Notes under the pieces: generated by a model | What the model saw: the letters and a program-made list of their open reading frames with translations, nothing else | Told to the model about the DNA's origin: nothing | The model's database searches: none | DNA from: JAGLOK01 sp963676355 | GTDB taxonomy: Bacteria > Bacillota > Clostridia > Christensenellales > UMGS416 | NCBI GenBank assembly: GCA_963676355.1 | Contig: OY781093.1 | Location: 2,604,001 to 2,668,000, forward strand | Length of the DNA: 64,000 bases | Reading direction: 5' to 3' | Translations under genes and position numbers: made by a program | Shown here: one piece after another, positions 1 to 9,244 of the stretch | Position numbering within the stretch: the stretch's first letter is position 1 | How the letters are laid out: each line of letters begins with the position of its first letter

Positions 1-1
1 T

Positions 2-700
2 GAGCTAGGTCCTGCAGGTCCAAAATCAAACATTAAAGAAATACTCGGCTCACTTAAAGACGGACTTCTTGAAATCATTGTTGTTTTCCTTATTTCAATC
101 GGCGGGCTTTTTGCAGGGTGGTTCACTCCGACTGAAGCAGGAGCTGTGGGCGCAGGAAGCATTTTACTTATAACTTTGGTTCGCAAAAGAATAACTTGGG
201 AAGGCTTTAAGAATTCACTCAACGACACAGTGCGCACCACAGCAATGATTATGCTGATGGTGGCAGGAGCAATCATTTTCGGCAGATTTATAGCAGTCTC
301 ACGGCTTCCCTTTGCCCTTGCAAACTGGGCCTCAAGCCTCGCCCTTCCGCCTTTTGGCGTGATGGCAGCAATACTTTTAATTTATCTGCTGCTTGGATGC
401 TTCATTGACGCTCTGGCATTAATTCTCCTTACCATTCCGATATTTTTTCCTGTAGCTGTTGATGTATTGGGATATGATCCTATCTGGTTTGGAGTTATAA
501 TTGTTATGGTTGTGGCGATGGGTGTAATTACCCCGCCTGTCGGCATGAATGTTTATATTATAAAAGGCGTAGCAAAAGACATTCCAACTGAAACGATATT
601 TAAGGGTGTGTGGCCTTTTCTAATTGCAATATTTGTTTGCCTTGCAATACTCATTGCATTCCCACAACTTGTTACATTCTTGCCAAGTCTTTTGGCATAA
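2..700 (+). CDS. TRAP transporter large permease (DctM type), 3' part
   Basis: This is the C-terminal part of the large membrane subunit of a TRAP transporter, which takes up organic acids using an ion gradient together with a small permease and a periplasmic-type binding protein. The frame is open from base 2, so the gene starts before the window; an internal ATG at 146 is not the true start. The motif GLFAGWFTPTEAGAVGAG near the start is typical of DctM. Several hydrophobic segments follow, and the motif VITPPVGMN in the last third is also characteristic. The substrate cannot be read from this fragment. A terminator follows directly. Confidence 0.92.
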   Translation, partial: ELGPAGPKSNIKEILGSLKDGLLEIIVVFLISIGGLFAGWFTPTEAGAVGAGSILLITLVRKRITWEGFKNSLNDTVRTTAMIMLMVAGAIIFGRFIAVSRLPFALANWASSLALPPFGVMAAILLIYLLLGCFIDALALILLTIPIFFPVAVDVLGYDPIWFGVIIVMVVAMGVITPPVGMNVYIIKGVAKDIPTETIFKGVWPFLIAIFVCLAILIAFPQLVTFLPSLLA

Positions 701-716
701 ACGGAAAATGTTTTAC

Positions 717-744
717 AAAAAGACTGCTTATGCGGTCTTTTTTT
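717..744 (+). terminator. Rho-independent terminator after the TRAP permease
   Basis: AAAGACTGC and GCGGTCTTT form a 9-bp stem (one G-T pair) around a TTAT loop, followed by a run of T. It lies 17 bases after the permease stop codon. Confidence 0.8.
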
Positions 745-754
745 GCATAAAAAA

Positions 755-774
755 ACAGCGTATATATACGCTGT
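755..774 (-). terminator. Rho-independent terminator after rpmB
   Basis: A perfect palindrome (ACAGCGTA, TATA loop, TACGCTGT). On the minus strand it is followed by six T, and it lies just beyond the rpmB stop codon. With the preceding hairpin it insulates the two convergent genes. Confidence 0.75.
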
Positions 775-803
775 ATCTTTATAATCAATTTAAGCGCCTG
801 AGA

Positions 804-995
804 TTAAACGGAACGCTTCACTTTGCCTGAACGAAGGCAAGCTGTGCAAACGCTGATCTTCTTAGTTGTGCCGTCGATTTCAGCGCGGACCTTTTGAATG
901 TTTGGTTTCCAAGTCCTTTTTGTTTTCCTGTGTGAGTGGCTGACGTTGTTGCCATGTACAGTTTTCTTATCACAGATATAGCATTTATTGGCCAT
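804..995 (-). CDS. rpmB: 50S ribosomal protein L28
   Basis: L28 is a small protein of the large ribosomal subunit. The 63-residue length is normal for the family. It begins MANKCYICDKK and has a second Cys pair in VCTACLRSGK, so it is the Cys-containing form that probably binds zinc; the middle is basic (HSHRKTKRTWKPN). A strong ribosome binding site (GAGGAGGG) precedes the ATG. The gene has its own promoter and terminator, separate from the long operon upstream that ends with thiN. In B. subtilis rpmB also lies just beyond this operon. Confidence 0.97.
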   Translation of the reverse strand: MANKCYICDKKTVHGNNVSHSHRKTKRTWKPNIQKVRAEIDGTTKKISVCTACLRSGKVKRSV

Positions 996-1047
996 GATAT
1001 CCCTCCTCGCTTAAACTTATAAACTATATAAATCAATATTTTTTCAT

Positions 1048-1080
1048 TATTATAACACATTTACGCGTCAAAACACGACT
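1048..1080 (-). promoter_or_regulatory. Probable rpmB promoter
   Basis: On the minus strand the sequence TGTTATAAT gives an extended -10 (TGn plus TATAAT) at 1048-1053. The -35 region is poor. The start site would lie about 45 bases before the rpmB ATG. Confidence 0.55.
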
Positions 1081-1143
1081 ATTTTATCACTATAACTCTT
1101 ATCTTTCAAGTGTTTTTTGGATTTTAATAGTGATATTTTTTCA

Positions 1144-1767
1144 TCACTTTTCCACAAACACATAAGCTGTGCCTTCAAGCACCTCAATAGTGCACTCTTC
1201 TCCCGTCATATGATTGCCAAGGCCAAGAGTCTGCCCTGCTTTTATCCGTGTGGGTTCATTAAGCTCATAGTAAAGCCCATGCCTTTCAAGCACAAGAATT
1301 TCACTTCCTGCAGGCATCACAGAAACCCTAGTTCCTTTCTCTCCAAGAACCTTAACTTTACCTGCTCCAGCACGCACCATCATGTCATGTGTTTCAAGCC
1401 ATGCCGGCATTCCAATCTCTTTTGCGTATAACAAAAGTCCAAGATTTCCAAGATAGTGGTCTATGCTTCCCTCAGCGCAAACGATATAGATTTCGCCAGC
1501 CCCTATCTCCTTTGCATAATCCACGGCAACTTCACCGTCAGTCTTATCTTTTTCAATAGGGAGTTTAATAATTTTCACACCATCATTTTGAAACTTTGTA
1601 AGCGCTTTTTCAGATATTGAATCCATATCGCCTATAATGACATCTGGAGTCACGCTCTGTCGCATAGCATAGTCTGCGCCACTATCCGCGCAAATTACAA
1701 TATCCGCTTCTTCTGCCTTGGTTTTAAAAGCCTCTTCCTTGCCTCCCAGAACAATAAGAGCTTCCAT
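1144..1767 (-). CDS. thiN: Thiamine diphosphokinase
   Basis: The enzyme transfers pyrophosphate from ATP to thiamine to make the cofactor thiamine diphosphate in the cytoplasm. Family motifs are clear: ICADSGADYA (residues about 24-33), DVIIGDMDSIS near 41-51, DKTDGEVAVDYA near 74-85 and GSIDHYLGNLGLLL near 100-113. Length (207 residues) is normal for the bacterial family. It is the last gene of the long minus-strand operon and starts one base after the rpe stop codon. A weak hairpin follows the stop codon but is not a convincing terminator. Confidence 0.95.
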   Translation of the reverse strand: MEALIVLGGKEEAFKTKAEEADIVICADSGADYAMRQSVTPDVIIGDMDSISEKALTKFQNDGVKIIKLPIEKDKTDGEVAVDYAKEIGAGEIYIVCAEGSIDHYLGNLGLLLYAKEIGMPAWLETHDMMVRAGAGKVKVLGEKGTRVSVMPAGSEILVLERHGLYYELNEPTRIKAGQTLGLGNHMTGEECTIEVLEGTAYVFVEK

Positions 1768-1768
1768 A

Positions 1769-2401
1769 CTATCCTCTCAAGCTTTCAATATTTTCTTTAA
1801 TAGAGTCACCACAAAAAACATACGAGCCTGCAACTATAACATTTGCACCTGCATCAAGCACATCTTTAATGGTCTCATTATTAATTCCGCCATCAACTTC
1901 TATATCGAGATTAGGTGCAATCGCTCTAAGCTGCCTCACTTTATCCAAAGTATGTGCAATCAATTTCTGTCCGCCGTATCCCGGCTCAACAGTCATTACA
2001 AGCACCATGTCAAGTTTGTCTAGATATTGTTTAATAACCTCTATCGGTGTATCAGGTTTTATTGATATTCCGGCTCTTTTGCCTTGGTTTTTTATTGTAT
2101 TGATAACATTTCCTATGTCACTTACAGCTTCTGCGTGGAAAGTTATGATATCAGCCCCGGCTTTTACAAAGCTTTCTATATGCTTTTCAGGATTTACTAT
2201 CATTAAATGAACATCCAAAGGAAGCTTTGTGTGTTCGCACAATGATTGAACCATCTTTGAGCCAAAGTTAATCTGCGGCACAAAGCTTCCGTCCATCACA
2301 TCAATGTGAATGTAATCCGCTCCAGCTGCTTCTAACTCTTTTAGCGCTTGTCCTAAGTTCGCATAATCCGCCGATAAAATTGACGGAGATACTTTAATCA
2401 T
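1769..2401 (-). CDS. rpe: Ribulose-phosphate 3-epimerase
   Basis: Interconverts ribulose 5-phosphate and xylulose 5-phosphate in the pentose phosphate pathway. It is a 210-residue TIM barrel with the family signatures SPSILSADYANLG at the N-terminus, HIDVMDGSFVPQINFG (metal and catalytic Asp), LDVHLMI, and VDGGINNETI near the C-terminus. The ATG overlaps the rsgA stop by 8 bases (ATGATTAA), so the two are probably translationally coupled. Confidence 0.97.
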   Translation of the reverse strand: MIKVSPSILSADYANLGQALKELEAAGADYIHIDVMDGSFVPQINFGSKMVQSLCEHTKLPLDVHLMIVNPEKHIESFVKAGADIITFHAEAVSDIGNVINTIKNQGKRAGISIKPDTPIEVIKQYLDKLDMVLVMTVEPGYGGQKLIAHTLDKVRQLRAIAPNLDIEVDGGINNETIKDVLDAGANVIVAGSYVFCGDSIKENIESLRG

Positions 2402-3278
2402 ATCTTTTTCTCCATTTACTTTCTGCTTCTTTTAATATCTCACAGTATCGCACGTGTCTCTTTTTTGATATCTTTCCTTCTTCAACTGCAGCAAGCACAC
2501 TGCACCCCGGCTCTCCCTCATGCCTGCAGTCATTGTACTTACACATGCCTTCGTATTCTTTAAAATCATCATAATACATCTGAAGCTCATTTGGCTCCAT
2601 CAGAGGAAGCTCCAAAAGCGAAAAGCCTGGCGTATCCACAAGATATCCGCCACCAAAATGAACAAGCTCAGCATGTCGTGTAGTATGACGGCCTCTTTTA
2701 GTTTTTTTTGACACCTCTCCCACTTCAAAGTCTTTTTCAGGCATAATGTGGTTTAATATAGATGTCTTCCCCGTCCCAGACTGTCCTGCAAAACACACTG
2801 TTTTTTTGTTGCAAAGCTCCTCCAAGTCCGATATATTTAACCCCTCTTTGGCCGAGACTACTATAGTTTTGTGTCCCTTATATTGGCTTGATATATCAAA
2901 AATATCGCTTTCCGACATAAGGTCGCTTTTATTGATACATATGACGCTTTCTGTCTGCATCATTTCTGCATTTATAAGCATTTTGTCCACAAGCGTAAGG
3001 TCCGGTGCTGGGTTTGCCGCAGCTATTACAATTATTATAAGGTCAATGTTTGAAACAGGTGGCCGCAACAGCTTGTTTTTGCGCTCCAATATTTCAATTA
3101 AATAGCCTTCTTGAGTGTTGCTTGGCGGAGTAAATTTAACCATGTCGCCCACCATCGGCGTCTCGTTTTTGATTCTAAACTTCCCTCGAGGACGACAGAC
3201 ATGCACTTCTTTTCCACTGTCCACAGAATAAAAACTGCCAATGCCCTTTATTATCCTACCCGTTAGAGTTTCACTCAT
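2394..3278 (-). CDS. rsgA: Ribosome small-subunit-dependent GTPase A
   Basis: A circularly permuted GTPase that helps late maturation of the 30S subunit. Order of parts: an N-terminal OB fold, the G4 motif INKSDL, then the P-loop GQSGTGKTSILN and VDTPGF (G3), and a C-terminal zinc site with Cys and His in CKYNDCRHEGEPGC. The P-loop has Thr where many RsgA proteins have Val and Ser, a conservative change. Length (294) is normal. The start overlaps the prkC stop by 4 bases (ATGA). The phosphatase-kinase-rsgA order is conserved in Firmicutes, and the homologue is a known PrkC substrate in Bacillus. Confidence 0.97.
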   Translation of the reverse strand: MSETLTGRIIKGIGSFYSVDSGKEVHVCRPRGKFRIKNETPMVGDMVKFTPPSNTQEGYLIEILERKNKLLRPPVSNIDLIIIVIAAANPAPDLTLVDKMLINAEMMQTESVICINKSDLMSESDIFDISSQYKGHKTIVVSAKEGLNISDLEELCNKKTVCFAGQSGTGKTSILNHIMPEKDFEVGEVSKKTKRGRHTTRHAELVHFGGGYLVDTPGFSLLELPLMEPNELQMYYDDFKEYEGMCKYNDCRHEGEPGCSVLAAVEEGKISKKRHVRYCEILKEAESKWRKRYD

Positions 3279-5236
3279 CCGTCTTCCACCGCCATATAAA
3301 TTCTATCATTAGAATATATCTCTCCATTCAAATAAACATAAATTTCTTTTTCACCCCAAGTATTGCTTTTAAGTGTAAGTGGGACTTCGTATTCTCCCTT
3401 GTTAAGTGTTGAGTCATACATTCTCACGCTAGTTTCGCCATCAACAAAATCAATGACTATATGCGTGTCATCGCTTTGAACCGACACAATCACTTTATAT
3501 TCCTTCGTATACTGTGCTCCCTGTCCATTGGAAACCCACAGAGTTATCTGAGTGTCTTCCTTAAGCTCCGCTCCTGCTTCAGGGTCTTGCTTTATGACCG
3601 TTCCGCTTTTTTCATTACCGTTAATCTCCACCCTTTGGAACACTTCATGCCCTACTGCGTTAACGTCGTTAGATGCGCTATCAAAATCTTTTAGCATAAC
3701 ATCCGGCATCAGAACAGCCGTTGAAACCGTGTTTTTTGACAACACAAGATCCACCTGTTCGCCCGAAGGAATCTCGTCTCCTGCCAAAGGGTCCTGCCTT
3801 ATAACATAATCATCAGGAAATTCCGAATTCTCATAGGACACATCGCCAACTGATAGCTCAGCCTGCTCAATAATATAGGCTGCCTCAGTGTAGTCTTTTC
3901 CTGTAACATCGGGTATCGCTACTATCTTTTTACCAAGAGATACAACTATAGTGACCTCAAGCCCCTGCTTTAGCTTTTCGCCCGACGCAGGATCTTGGCG
4001 ACTTACAATCGACTCGCTCACAATTTGGCTATATTCATAAACGACATTCACTTCAAATCCCGCTTCAATCAGAGCCTGTTTCGCCGCCCCTTCCGATTGC
4101 GACATAACCCTTGGAACTTCAACTACTGCAAGTGTTTCTTCGCCTTTAAACAAAGACTGTCCTATCAAAAACAAGGTTATAATGATGCCCACAATCAAAA
4201 TAAGTGCAAGCATAATCCTTATGATAGAAAAAACAGCGCTTTGGCTTTTTTTGTTTCTCTGATAGGCTCTTGGTGAATCCTGCCTTCTCTTTTCTATATG
4301 CTGAAAGCGTTCGCGTTCCTTTTGTGCACGCATCTCCATTTCATGTGTTATCTTCGGGATGTTGACCATTGTTTTTCCATGCTCTACTGCAGACCTTTTA
4401 ACAAACCCGCCTTCAGGGCGCTCCAATGCCCGCTTTAAGTCTTGTCCCAATTCAAATGCATTATTATATCTGGCCTCAGGCTCTTTGCTCATCGCCTTTA
4501 ATATTACTTCTTCCAATGCCGGAGAAACGTTATGATTCTTCATTCTGGGGCTCACTGGCTCTTCTTGGATATGCTTTATCGCAACCGCTACAGGAGAGTC
4601 GCCTTCAAAAGGTACAGTGCCTGTTACCATCTCATAAAGACAAACGCCCAAAGAATATATATCAGCCTGCTTTGTGATGTGTATTCCACGTGCCTGCTCG
4701 GGTGATATGTAGTGAACAGATCCCAAAACATTGGAACCCCCAAGTGTTATAGTCCCTTGATCTTGAAGTCTCGCTATACCAAAGTCTGCAACTTTAAGCA
4801 CACCGTTTTCCCTCATAAGTACATTCTGGGGCTTGATGTCACGGTGTATTAGATTTGTCGAATGCGCATAAAAAAGTGCTTCAGTAATTTTAACACCTAT
4901 TTTAACAGCATCTTCGTTTGTCAGCTTGCCGCGTTCGGTGATGATCTCTTTAAGTGTTTTTCCGCGCACATATTCCATCACAATATACGGAAGACCTTCG
5001 TCTTCACCCGTATCTATTGTTTTAATTATATTCCTATGACTTAGATTTTGTGCAATCTTGGATTCTTTTTTAAAGCGCCTTTTAAAATCATCATCTTCCA
5101 AGTACTCAGGGCGAAGGATTTTAATGGCTACTTCCTCACCTGTATCCATGGAAAAGCCTGAATATACAATGGACATGCCGCCCGTGCCTATTACCTTATT
5201 TATAATATATTTATTGTCAAGTATTCTTTCATTCAT
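3275..5236 (-). CDS. prkC: PASTA-domain Ser/Thr protein kinase
   Basis: A membrane sensor kinase of the PrkC/PknB (Stk1) family that binds muropeptides or lipid II outside the cell and phosphorylates proteins on Ser/Thr. The kinase domain covers residues 1 to about 275 (GTGGMSIVY glycine loop, HRDIKPQNV catalytic loop, DFGIARL). A transmembrane helix lies near 333-357. Three extracellular PASTA repeats follow at about 370-435, 440-505 and 508-570, then a short beta-rich tail of about 80 residues. I prefer the ATG at 5236, which has a better-spaced GGGAG and an 8-base overlap with the stp stop; an ATG two codons upstream is possible. It is paired with its phosphatase immediately upstream. Confidence 0.95.
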   Translation of the reverse strand: MNERILDNKYIINKVIGTGGMSIVYSGFSMDTGEEVAIKILRPEYLEDDDFKRRFKKESKIAQNLSHRNIIKTIDTGEDEGLPYIVMEYVRGKTLKEIITERGKLTNEDAVKIGVKITEALFYAHSTNLIHRDIKPQNVLMRENGVLKVADFGIARLQDQGTITLGGSNVLGSVHYISPEQARGIHITKQADIYSLGVCLYEMVTGTVPFEGDSPVAVAIKHIQEEPVSPRMKNHNVSPALEEVILKAMSKEPEARYNNAFELGQDLKRALERPEGGFVKRSAVEHGKTMVNIPKITHEMEMRAQKERERFQHIEKRRQDSPRAYQRNKKSQSAVFSIIRIMLALILIVGIIITLFLIGQSLFKGEETLAVVEVPRVMSQSEGAAKQALIEAGFEVNVVYEYSQIVSESIVSRQDPASGEKLKQGLEVTIVVSLGKKIVAIPDVTGKDYTEAAYIIEQAELSVGDVSYENSEFPDDYVIRQDPLAGDEIPSGEQVDLVLSKNTVSTAVLMPDVMLKDFDSASNDVNAVGHEVFQRVEINGNEKSGTVIKQDPEAGAELKEDTQITLWVSNGQGAQYTKEYKVIVSVQSDDTHIVIDFVDGETSVRMYDSTLNKGEYEVPLTLKSNTWGEKEIYVYLNGEIYSNDRIYMAVEDG

Positions 5237-5978
5237 GCGCATTGTCTCCCAAATTCTTCATTAACACACATGTAATGTTGTCATAGCCGCCTGCATCATT
5301 TGCACACTCAACAAGCTTTTCGGCTATCACATCTATATATTTATTTTCCTTTATGATCTCAGTCATTTGCTCATCATCCAACATATCCGACAGTCCGTCT
5401 GAACATAATAGAATCATCTCGCCTGGTTTAAAATCCGTGTCAAATATGTCGGGCATTGCAATAGCATCGCCCAAAGCTTTTGTTATAATATTTCTGCGCG
5501 GATGGACTCTGCCTTCCTTTTTTGTTATCTTTTTCGCTGAAATAAGCTCCTGAACAAGAGAATGGTCTACAGATATCTGTTTTAGTCTGCCTCTTTTAAA
5601 TTTATACGCTCTGGAATCTCCGATGTTTACAATTTTAAGTTCTTCCCCTATTCTAATTGCAGCAACCAGAGTTGTCCCCATGCCACCAAAAAACTCATTG
5701 TCGGTGCTGTAGTCATTTATGGCAGTGTTTGCGGCATTTAACGCTTCGTAAATTATCTCATCCACTCTGTCAGGATTTTTAAGCTTACCCGCGTTTTTCA
5801 CCATCGAGCATATCACTTTAGTTGCCAGCTCACTCGCCACTTCGCCACCGCGATATCCGCCAATACCATCTGCAACAATTGCAATGCCGTGAGGCCCTAC
5901 ACCATCAGGTATATAGCAGAAGTCTTCATTTTTATCGCGTCTTTTACCTTTATCAGTTTTTTTTGCGTATAAAATCAT
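5229..5978 (-). CDS. stp: PP2C-family protein phosphatase
   Basis: A metal-dependent Ser/Thr phosphatase that reverses PrkC phosphorylation (PrpC/Stp family). The metal-binding motifs are present: KRRDKNEDFCY near residues 13-23, VADGIGGYRGGEVAS near 36-50, LCSDGLSDML near 190-199 and GGYDNITCVL near the C-terminus. Length (249) is typical. It overlaps the rlmN stop by 4 bases (ATGA) and is overlapped by prkC, so kinase and phosphatase should be made together. Confidence 0.96.
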   Translation of the reverse strand: MILYAKKTDKGKRRDKNEDFCYIPDGVGPHGIAIVADGIGGYRGGEVASELATKVICSMVKNAGKLKNPDRVDEIIYEALNAANTAINDYSTDNEFFGGMGTTLVAAIRIGEELKIVNIGDSRAYKFKRGRLKQISVDHSLVQELISAKKITKKEGRVHPRRNIITKALGDAIAMPDIFDTDFKPGEMILLCSDGLSDMLDDEQMTEIIKENKYIDVIAEKLVECANDAGGYDNITCVLMKNLGDNAHE

Positions 5979-7003
5979 TTACCAAGTTCCCTTGCCCTCA
6001 GTTGTCCACATGCTCCATCAATGTCAGCTCCAAGTGTTCTCCTGACTGTCGCATTTATGCCTTTGTCCTTTACTTTTTGCATTATCTTATATGCCTTCTT
6101 TTGTGAAACCCCTTCTAAGCCGCCTTCTGGGCTGCTGTTTAAAGGTATCAGGTTTAAAAGCACATTCTTGCCATGAAGCAACTTAATCAATGCATCTATA
6201 TCATAATCACTGTCATTTTCGCCTTCTATCAGAGAATATTCTATAGTGATTCTTCTTCCTGTTTTTTTAAAGTAGTTATCCGCTGCCGCCAAAATGCTTT
6301 CAATTTTATACTTTTTGGCAGACGGCATAATCTCCTGCCTTCGCTCATTATCAGCCTGATGCAGCGATATGCAAAGATTTATCGGCATATCTTCATCCGC
6401 CAGACTATACATATTCTCAACAATTCCACAAGTTGAAAGTGATATGTTGCGATAGCTTATATTAAGCCCCTCAGGCTCATGCAATAGTTTCATAAATTCT
6501 ATGACGTTCTCATAGTTTTGAAGCGGTTCTCCCGCTCCCATGAGCACCACATTGGATGCCTTTGTGCCTGTGTCAGTGTTTATTGTCTGCACTTGTGAGA
6601 GCATTTCGTGGGCTGTCAAGTTTCTCTTCATGCCGCCTATTGCCGATGCGCAAAACACACAGCCCATGTTGCAACCCACCTGAGTGGACACACAAATTGT
6701 TATGCCATGCTTGTAAACCATAGCAACAGCTTCGATTATTTCGCCATCATATAATTTAAGCAGATACTTTTTTGTACCATCTTCTTGAGACTCAAGCTTT
6801 TTATATATACTGACGTTGTCAATGACAAACCTATCATCCAGCACCTCAATGAGGTTTTTGGGAATGTTAGTCATGTCTTTAAACCCAACGCATTTATACA
6901 GCCAGTTCCTCAGCTGCTTTAGTCTAAAAGCAGGCATTTTGACATCTGAAAGATTTCCTAAAAGCTCTTCATCTGTTATTGAATTTATAAGCAATTTATC
7001 CAT
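5975..7003 (-). CDS. rlmN: Dual-specificity 23S rRNA/tRNA adenine C2 methyltransferase
   Basis: A radical SAM enzyme that methylates C2 of A2503 in 23S rRNA and A37 in some tRNAs. The Fe-S motif CNMGCVFCAS lies near residue 105. Motifs GAGEPLQNYENV and ISLSTCGIV follow, and the conserved C-terminal Cys is in DGACGQLR. The open frame extends to 7081, but I place the start at 7003: this gives a standard 342-residue protein beginning MDKLLINS and an 8-base overlap with the rsmB stop (ATGGATAA), the pattern used throughout this operon. Confidence 0.95.
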   Translation of the reverse strand: MDKLLINSITDEELLGNLSDVKMPAFRLKQLRNWLYKCVGFKDMTNIPKNLIEVLDDRFVIDNVSIYKKLESQEDGTKKYLLKLYDGEIIEAVAMVYKHGITICVSTQVGCNMGCVFCASAIGGMKRNLTAHEMLSQVQTINTDTGTKASNVVLMGAGEPLQNYENVIEFMKLLHEPEGLNISYRNISLSTCGIVENMYSLADEDMPINLCISLHQADNERRQEIMPSAKKYKIESILAAADNYFKKTGRRITIEYSLIEGENDSDYDIDALIKLLHGKNVLLNLIPLNSSPEGGLEGVSQKKAYKIMQKVKDKGINATVRRTLGADIDGACGQLRARELGK

Positions 7004-8315
7004 TAGTTTTTTCCAAGCAAGCAATATAAAATCCAGCAGTTCCATCAATATTAGGCAAAAGCTGTACGCCGCATCCGTCAAAGCGATTATCCTTTATTAT
7101 ACCACAAAATGTTTTTGGAAAAACAGATTTAAATCCTTTGTTTTTCTCCAAAAAATCGTATACAACGTCGTGGTTTTCTGCTTTATTTATGGTACATGTG
7201 GCGTATATTAGCCTTCCATATTCATTTACATTTTTTGATACATTTTGAAGTATAGCTCTTTGCACTTTTAAAATTTCTTTTATATCTTCGTTACTTTTCG
7301 TGTATCTCACTTCAGGGTGAGTAAACACAGTACCAAGCGCAGAGCAAGGTGCATCCACAAGCACCGTATCAAATAATCCCAGTGAATTAGTCTCTTGTGC
7401 AGCATCGTTGCAAAATGTTTTCGCAAACACATTTAATCTTTCAAACTGACGCTCCATGACATTTACGCGATTTTGATTGGAATCACACGCAGTGTAGCTA
7501 GCCTTTGCGTTAAAACTCGCCATTGCAGATGTTTTTCCTCCGGGAGCTGCACACAAATCAAGCACAGATTTTGGATTGTTTTCAACGCAAACCTTTGCCG
7601 CCAAATGGGATGCTTCACCTTGAACAGCTATCTGCCCACTTTTGAACATATCCGTATCAAAAACATCCCCGCCGACCATATAAACATCGCTAAGCATTTT
7701 ACTTTTTCTAAAATCCACGCCATGCTTTTTAAGGCTTGCTTCAAGTGAGTTTTCATCCATATCCATAAGCGAGTTGGGATAGATTGAAAAGCCTTTTTCT
7801 TTTTCATACGAAACAAGCTCTCTTGCCATTTTTTGTCCCAATTGCTTTATCCACATTTCTATAATCCATTCAGGAAAAGAATGCTTTATCGAAAGATAGC
7901 TTGTATCATTTTCATTTCCCGGTATAGAAAACGCGGCTTTGTCTCGGGCCGCACTTCTTAAAACTCCGTTAATAAATCCACCGGCACCACTCTTTCCAAG
8001 CTTTGATGCTATGTTCGATGCCGTGTTTATTGCCGCATGATCCGGTACGCTTCCCATGAAATAAATCTGATATACACCAAAGCGCAGAATATTTTTAATA
8101 ACAGGTTTTGGTCTTTTCTTAATATGTTTTTTTAGTATAAAATCCAGTGTTATAACTTTTTCAAGGCATCCATAAAACAAAGCGCTTGCAAACGCTTTGT
8201 CTCTCCCATGCAGTTTTTCCATGGCTTCTTTTATTGCAAGGTTTGAATATGCGCCTTTGCGCATCACGTCGTCAAATGCACAAAAAACCAGCATTCTCAC
8301 ATTGTCTGAGTTCAT
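6996..8315 (-). CDS. rsmB: 16S rRNA m5C967 methyltransferase
   Basis: Methylates C967 of 16S rRNA. The first 130 or so residues are an NusB-like RNA-binding domain (KNILRFGVYQIYF, DHAAINTASNIA). The C-terminal Rossmann methyltransferase has the SAM motif LDLCAAPGGKTSAM, the DAPCSALGT motif IV with one catalytic Cys, and the nucleophile motif YATCTINKAEN. Length (439) is normal. The ATG overlaps the fmt stop by 4 bases. Confidence 0.96.
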   Translation of the reverse strand: MNSDNVRMLVFCAFDDVMRKGAYSNLAIKEAMEKLHGRDKAFASALFYGCLEKVITLDFILKKHIKKRPKPVIKNILRFGVYQIYFMGSVPDHAAINTASNIASKLGKSGAGGFINGVLRSAARDKAAFSIPGNENDTSYLSIKHSFPEWIIEMWIKQLGQKMARELVSYEKEKGFSIYPNSLMDMDENSLEASLKKHGVDFRKSKMLSDVYMVGGDVFDTDMFKSGQIAVQGEASHLAAKVCVENNPKSVLDLCAAPGGKTSAMASFNAKASYTACDSNQNRVNVMERQFERLNVFAKTFCNDAAQETNSLGLFDTVLVDAPCSALGTVFTHPEVRYTKSNEDIKEILKVQRAILQNVSKNVNEYGRLIYATCTINKAENHDVVYDFLEKNKGFKSVFPKTFCGIIKDNRFDGCGVQLLPNIDGTAGFYIACLEKTNG

Positions 8316-9244
8316 GTAAATGCCTCAGAACTATTAAGCTCGCGCCCACAAAGCGCGGCGGTTGCTTCCATTCGCCGTTTGCCTGAAAACTGTATCTCAC
8401 GCAAAGCTATCTGATAATCTTCTGTGTTTACTATTACGCCGTTCTTTGAATCACAGCATGCCATCGTTCCCGGTTTGCGCGTGGATTTTTGAGATAAAAC
8501 TTCTGTCTTCCACACTTTTAAAACCTCCGAACCCATCATCACATATGCCCCCGGCCAAGGGTTTACACCACGAACAAGGTTATGAATTTCTTGAGCTTTA
8601 TTGTGAAAGTCTATCTTTCCGTCCTCTTTTTTAAACATTGGAAAATGTGTGGCCTCGTCATGGTTTTGAGGAACGGGGGTTATTGTGTTATCTTCCAATC
8701 CGCGAAGAGTTTTAATGAGAACTCCCCCACCCATGGATGAAAGCCTTTCAAAAAGTTCGCCTGCTGTTTCATCTGGAAATATTTCAGTCGTCTCCTGCAT
8801 TAGAATATCTCCGGTGTCAACGCCGCGTTCTGTTTTCATCGTGGTAATTCCCGTTTCTTTTTCCCCATTTATTATTGCCCACTGTATGGGGGCAGGACCT
8901 CTGTATTTAGGCAGCAGCGATGCATGGACATTTATGCAGCCGTACTTTGGAATGTCCAAGATTTCCTGTGTGAGTATCTGCCCAAATGCGGCAGTCACCA
9001 TCACATCAAAATCTATACTTTTTAGAAACTCTACGCCTTCTTTTCTGCGAATTTTTTTAAAAGAATGAACTTCCAAACCTTTATCTACCGCAAATTTTTT
9101 AACAGCGCACGGAGTCATCTTGTGTCCACGACCTCGCGGTTTATCCGGCTGTGTTATAACTGCAACCACGTCAAAATTCGCCTGAAGTAACGCATCAAGC
9201 GAAGGTATAGCAAAATCCGGTGTCCCTAGAAATACTACTTTCAT
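8312..9244 (-). CDS. fmt: Methionyl-tRNA formyltransferase
   Basis: Formylates the initiator Met-tRNA using 10-formyltetrahydrofolate. The N-terminus MKVVFLGTPDFAIPSL and the catalytic block NVHASLLPKYRGPAPIQWAI (Asn, His), with the downstream GVDTGDIL containing the catalytic Asp, are diagnostic. The C-terminal OB-like tRNA-binding domain starts near residue 205. The start overlaps the def stop by 4 bases; def removes the formyl group added by this enzyme. Confidence 0.97.
   Translation of the reverse strand: MKVVFLGTPDFAIPSLDALLQANFDVVAVITQPDKPRGRGHKMTPCAVKKFAVDKGLEVHSFKKIRRKEGVEFLKSIDFDVMVTAAFGQILTQEILDIPKYGCINVHASLLPKYRGPAPIQWAIINGEKETGITTMKTERGVDTGDILMQETTEIFPDETAGELFERLSSMGGGVLIKTLRGLEDNTITPVPQNHDEATHFPMFKKEDGKIDFHNKAQEIHNLVRGVNPWPGAYVMMGSEVLKVWKTEVLSQKSTRKPGTMACCDSKNGVIVNTEDYQIALREIQFSGKRRMEATAALCGRELNSSEAFT

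Noticed and set aside
7004..7081. Longer N-terminus for rlmN
   Set aside because: It would overlap rsmB by 86 bases and add 26 hydrophobic residues not seen in the family; the start at 7003 fits length and coupling.
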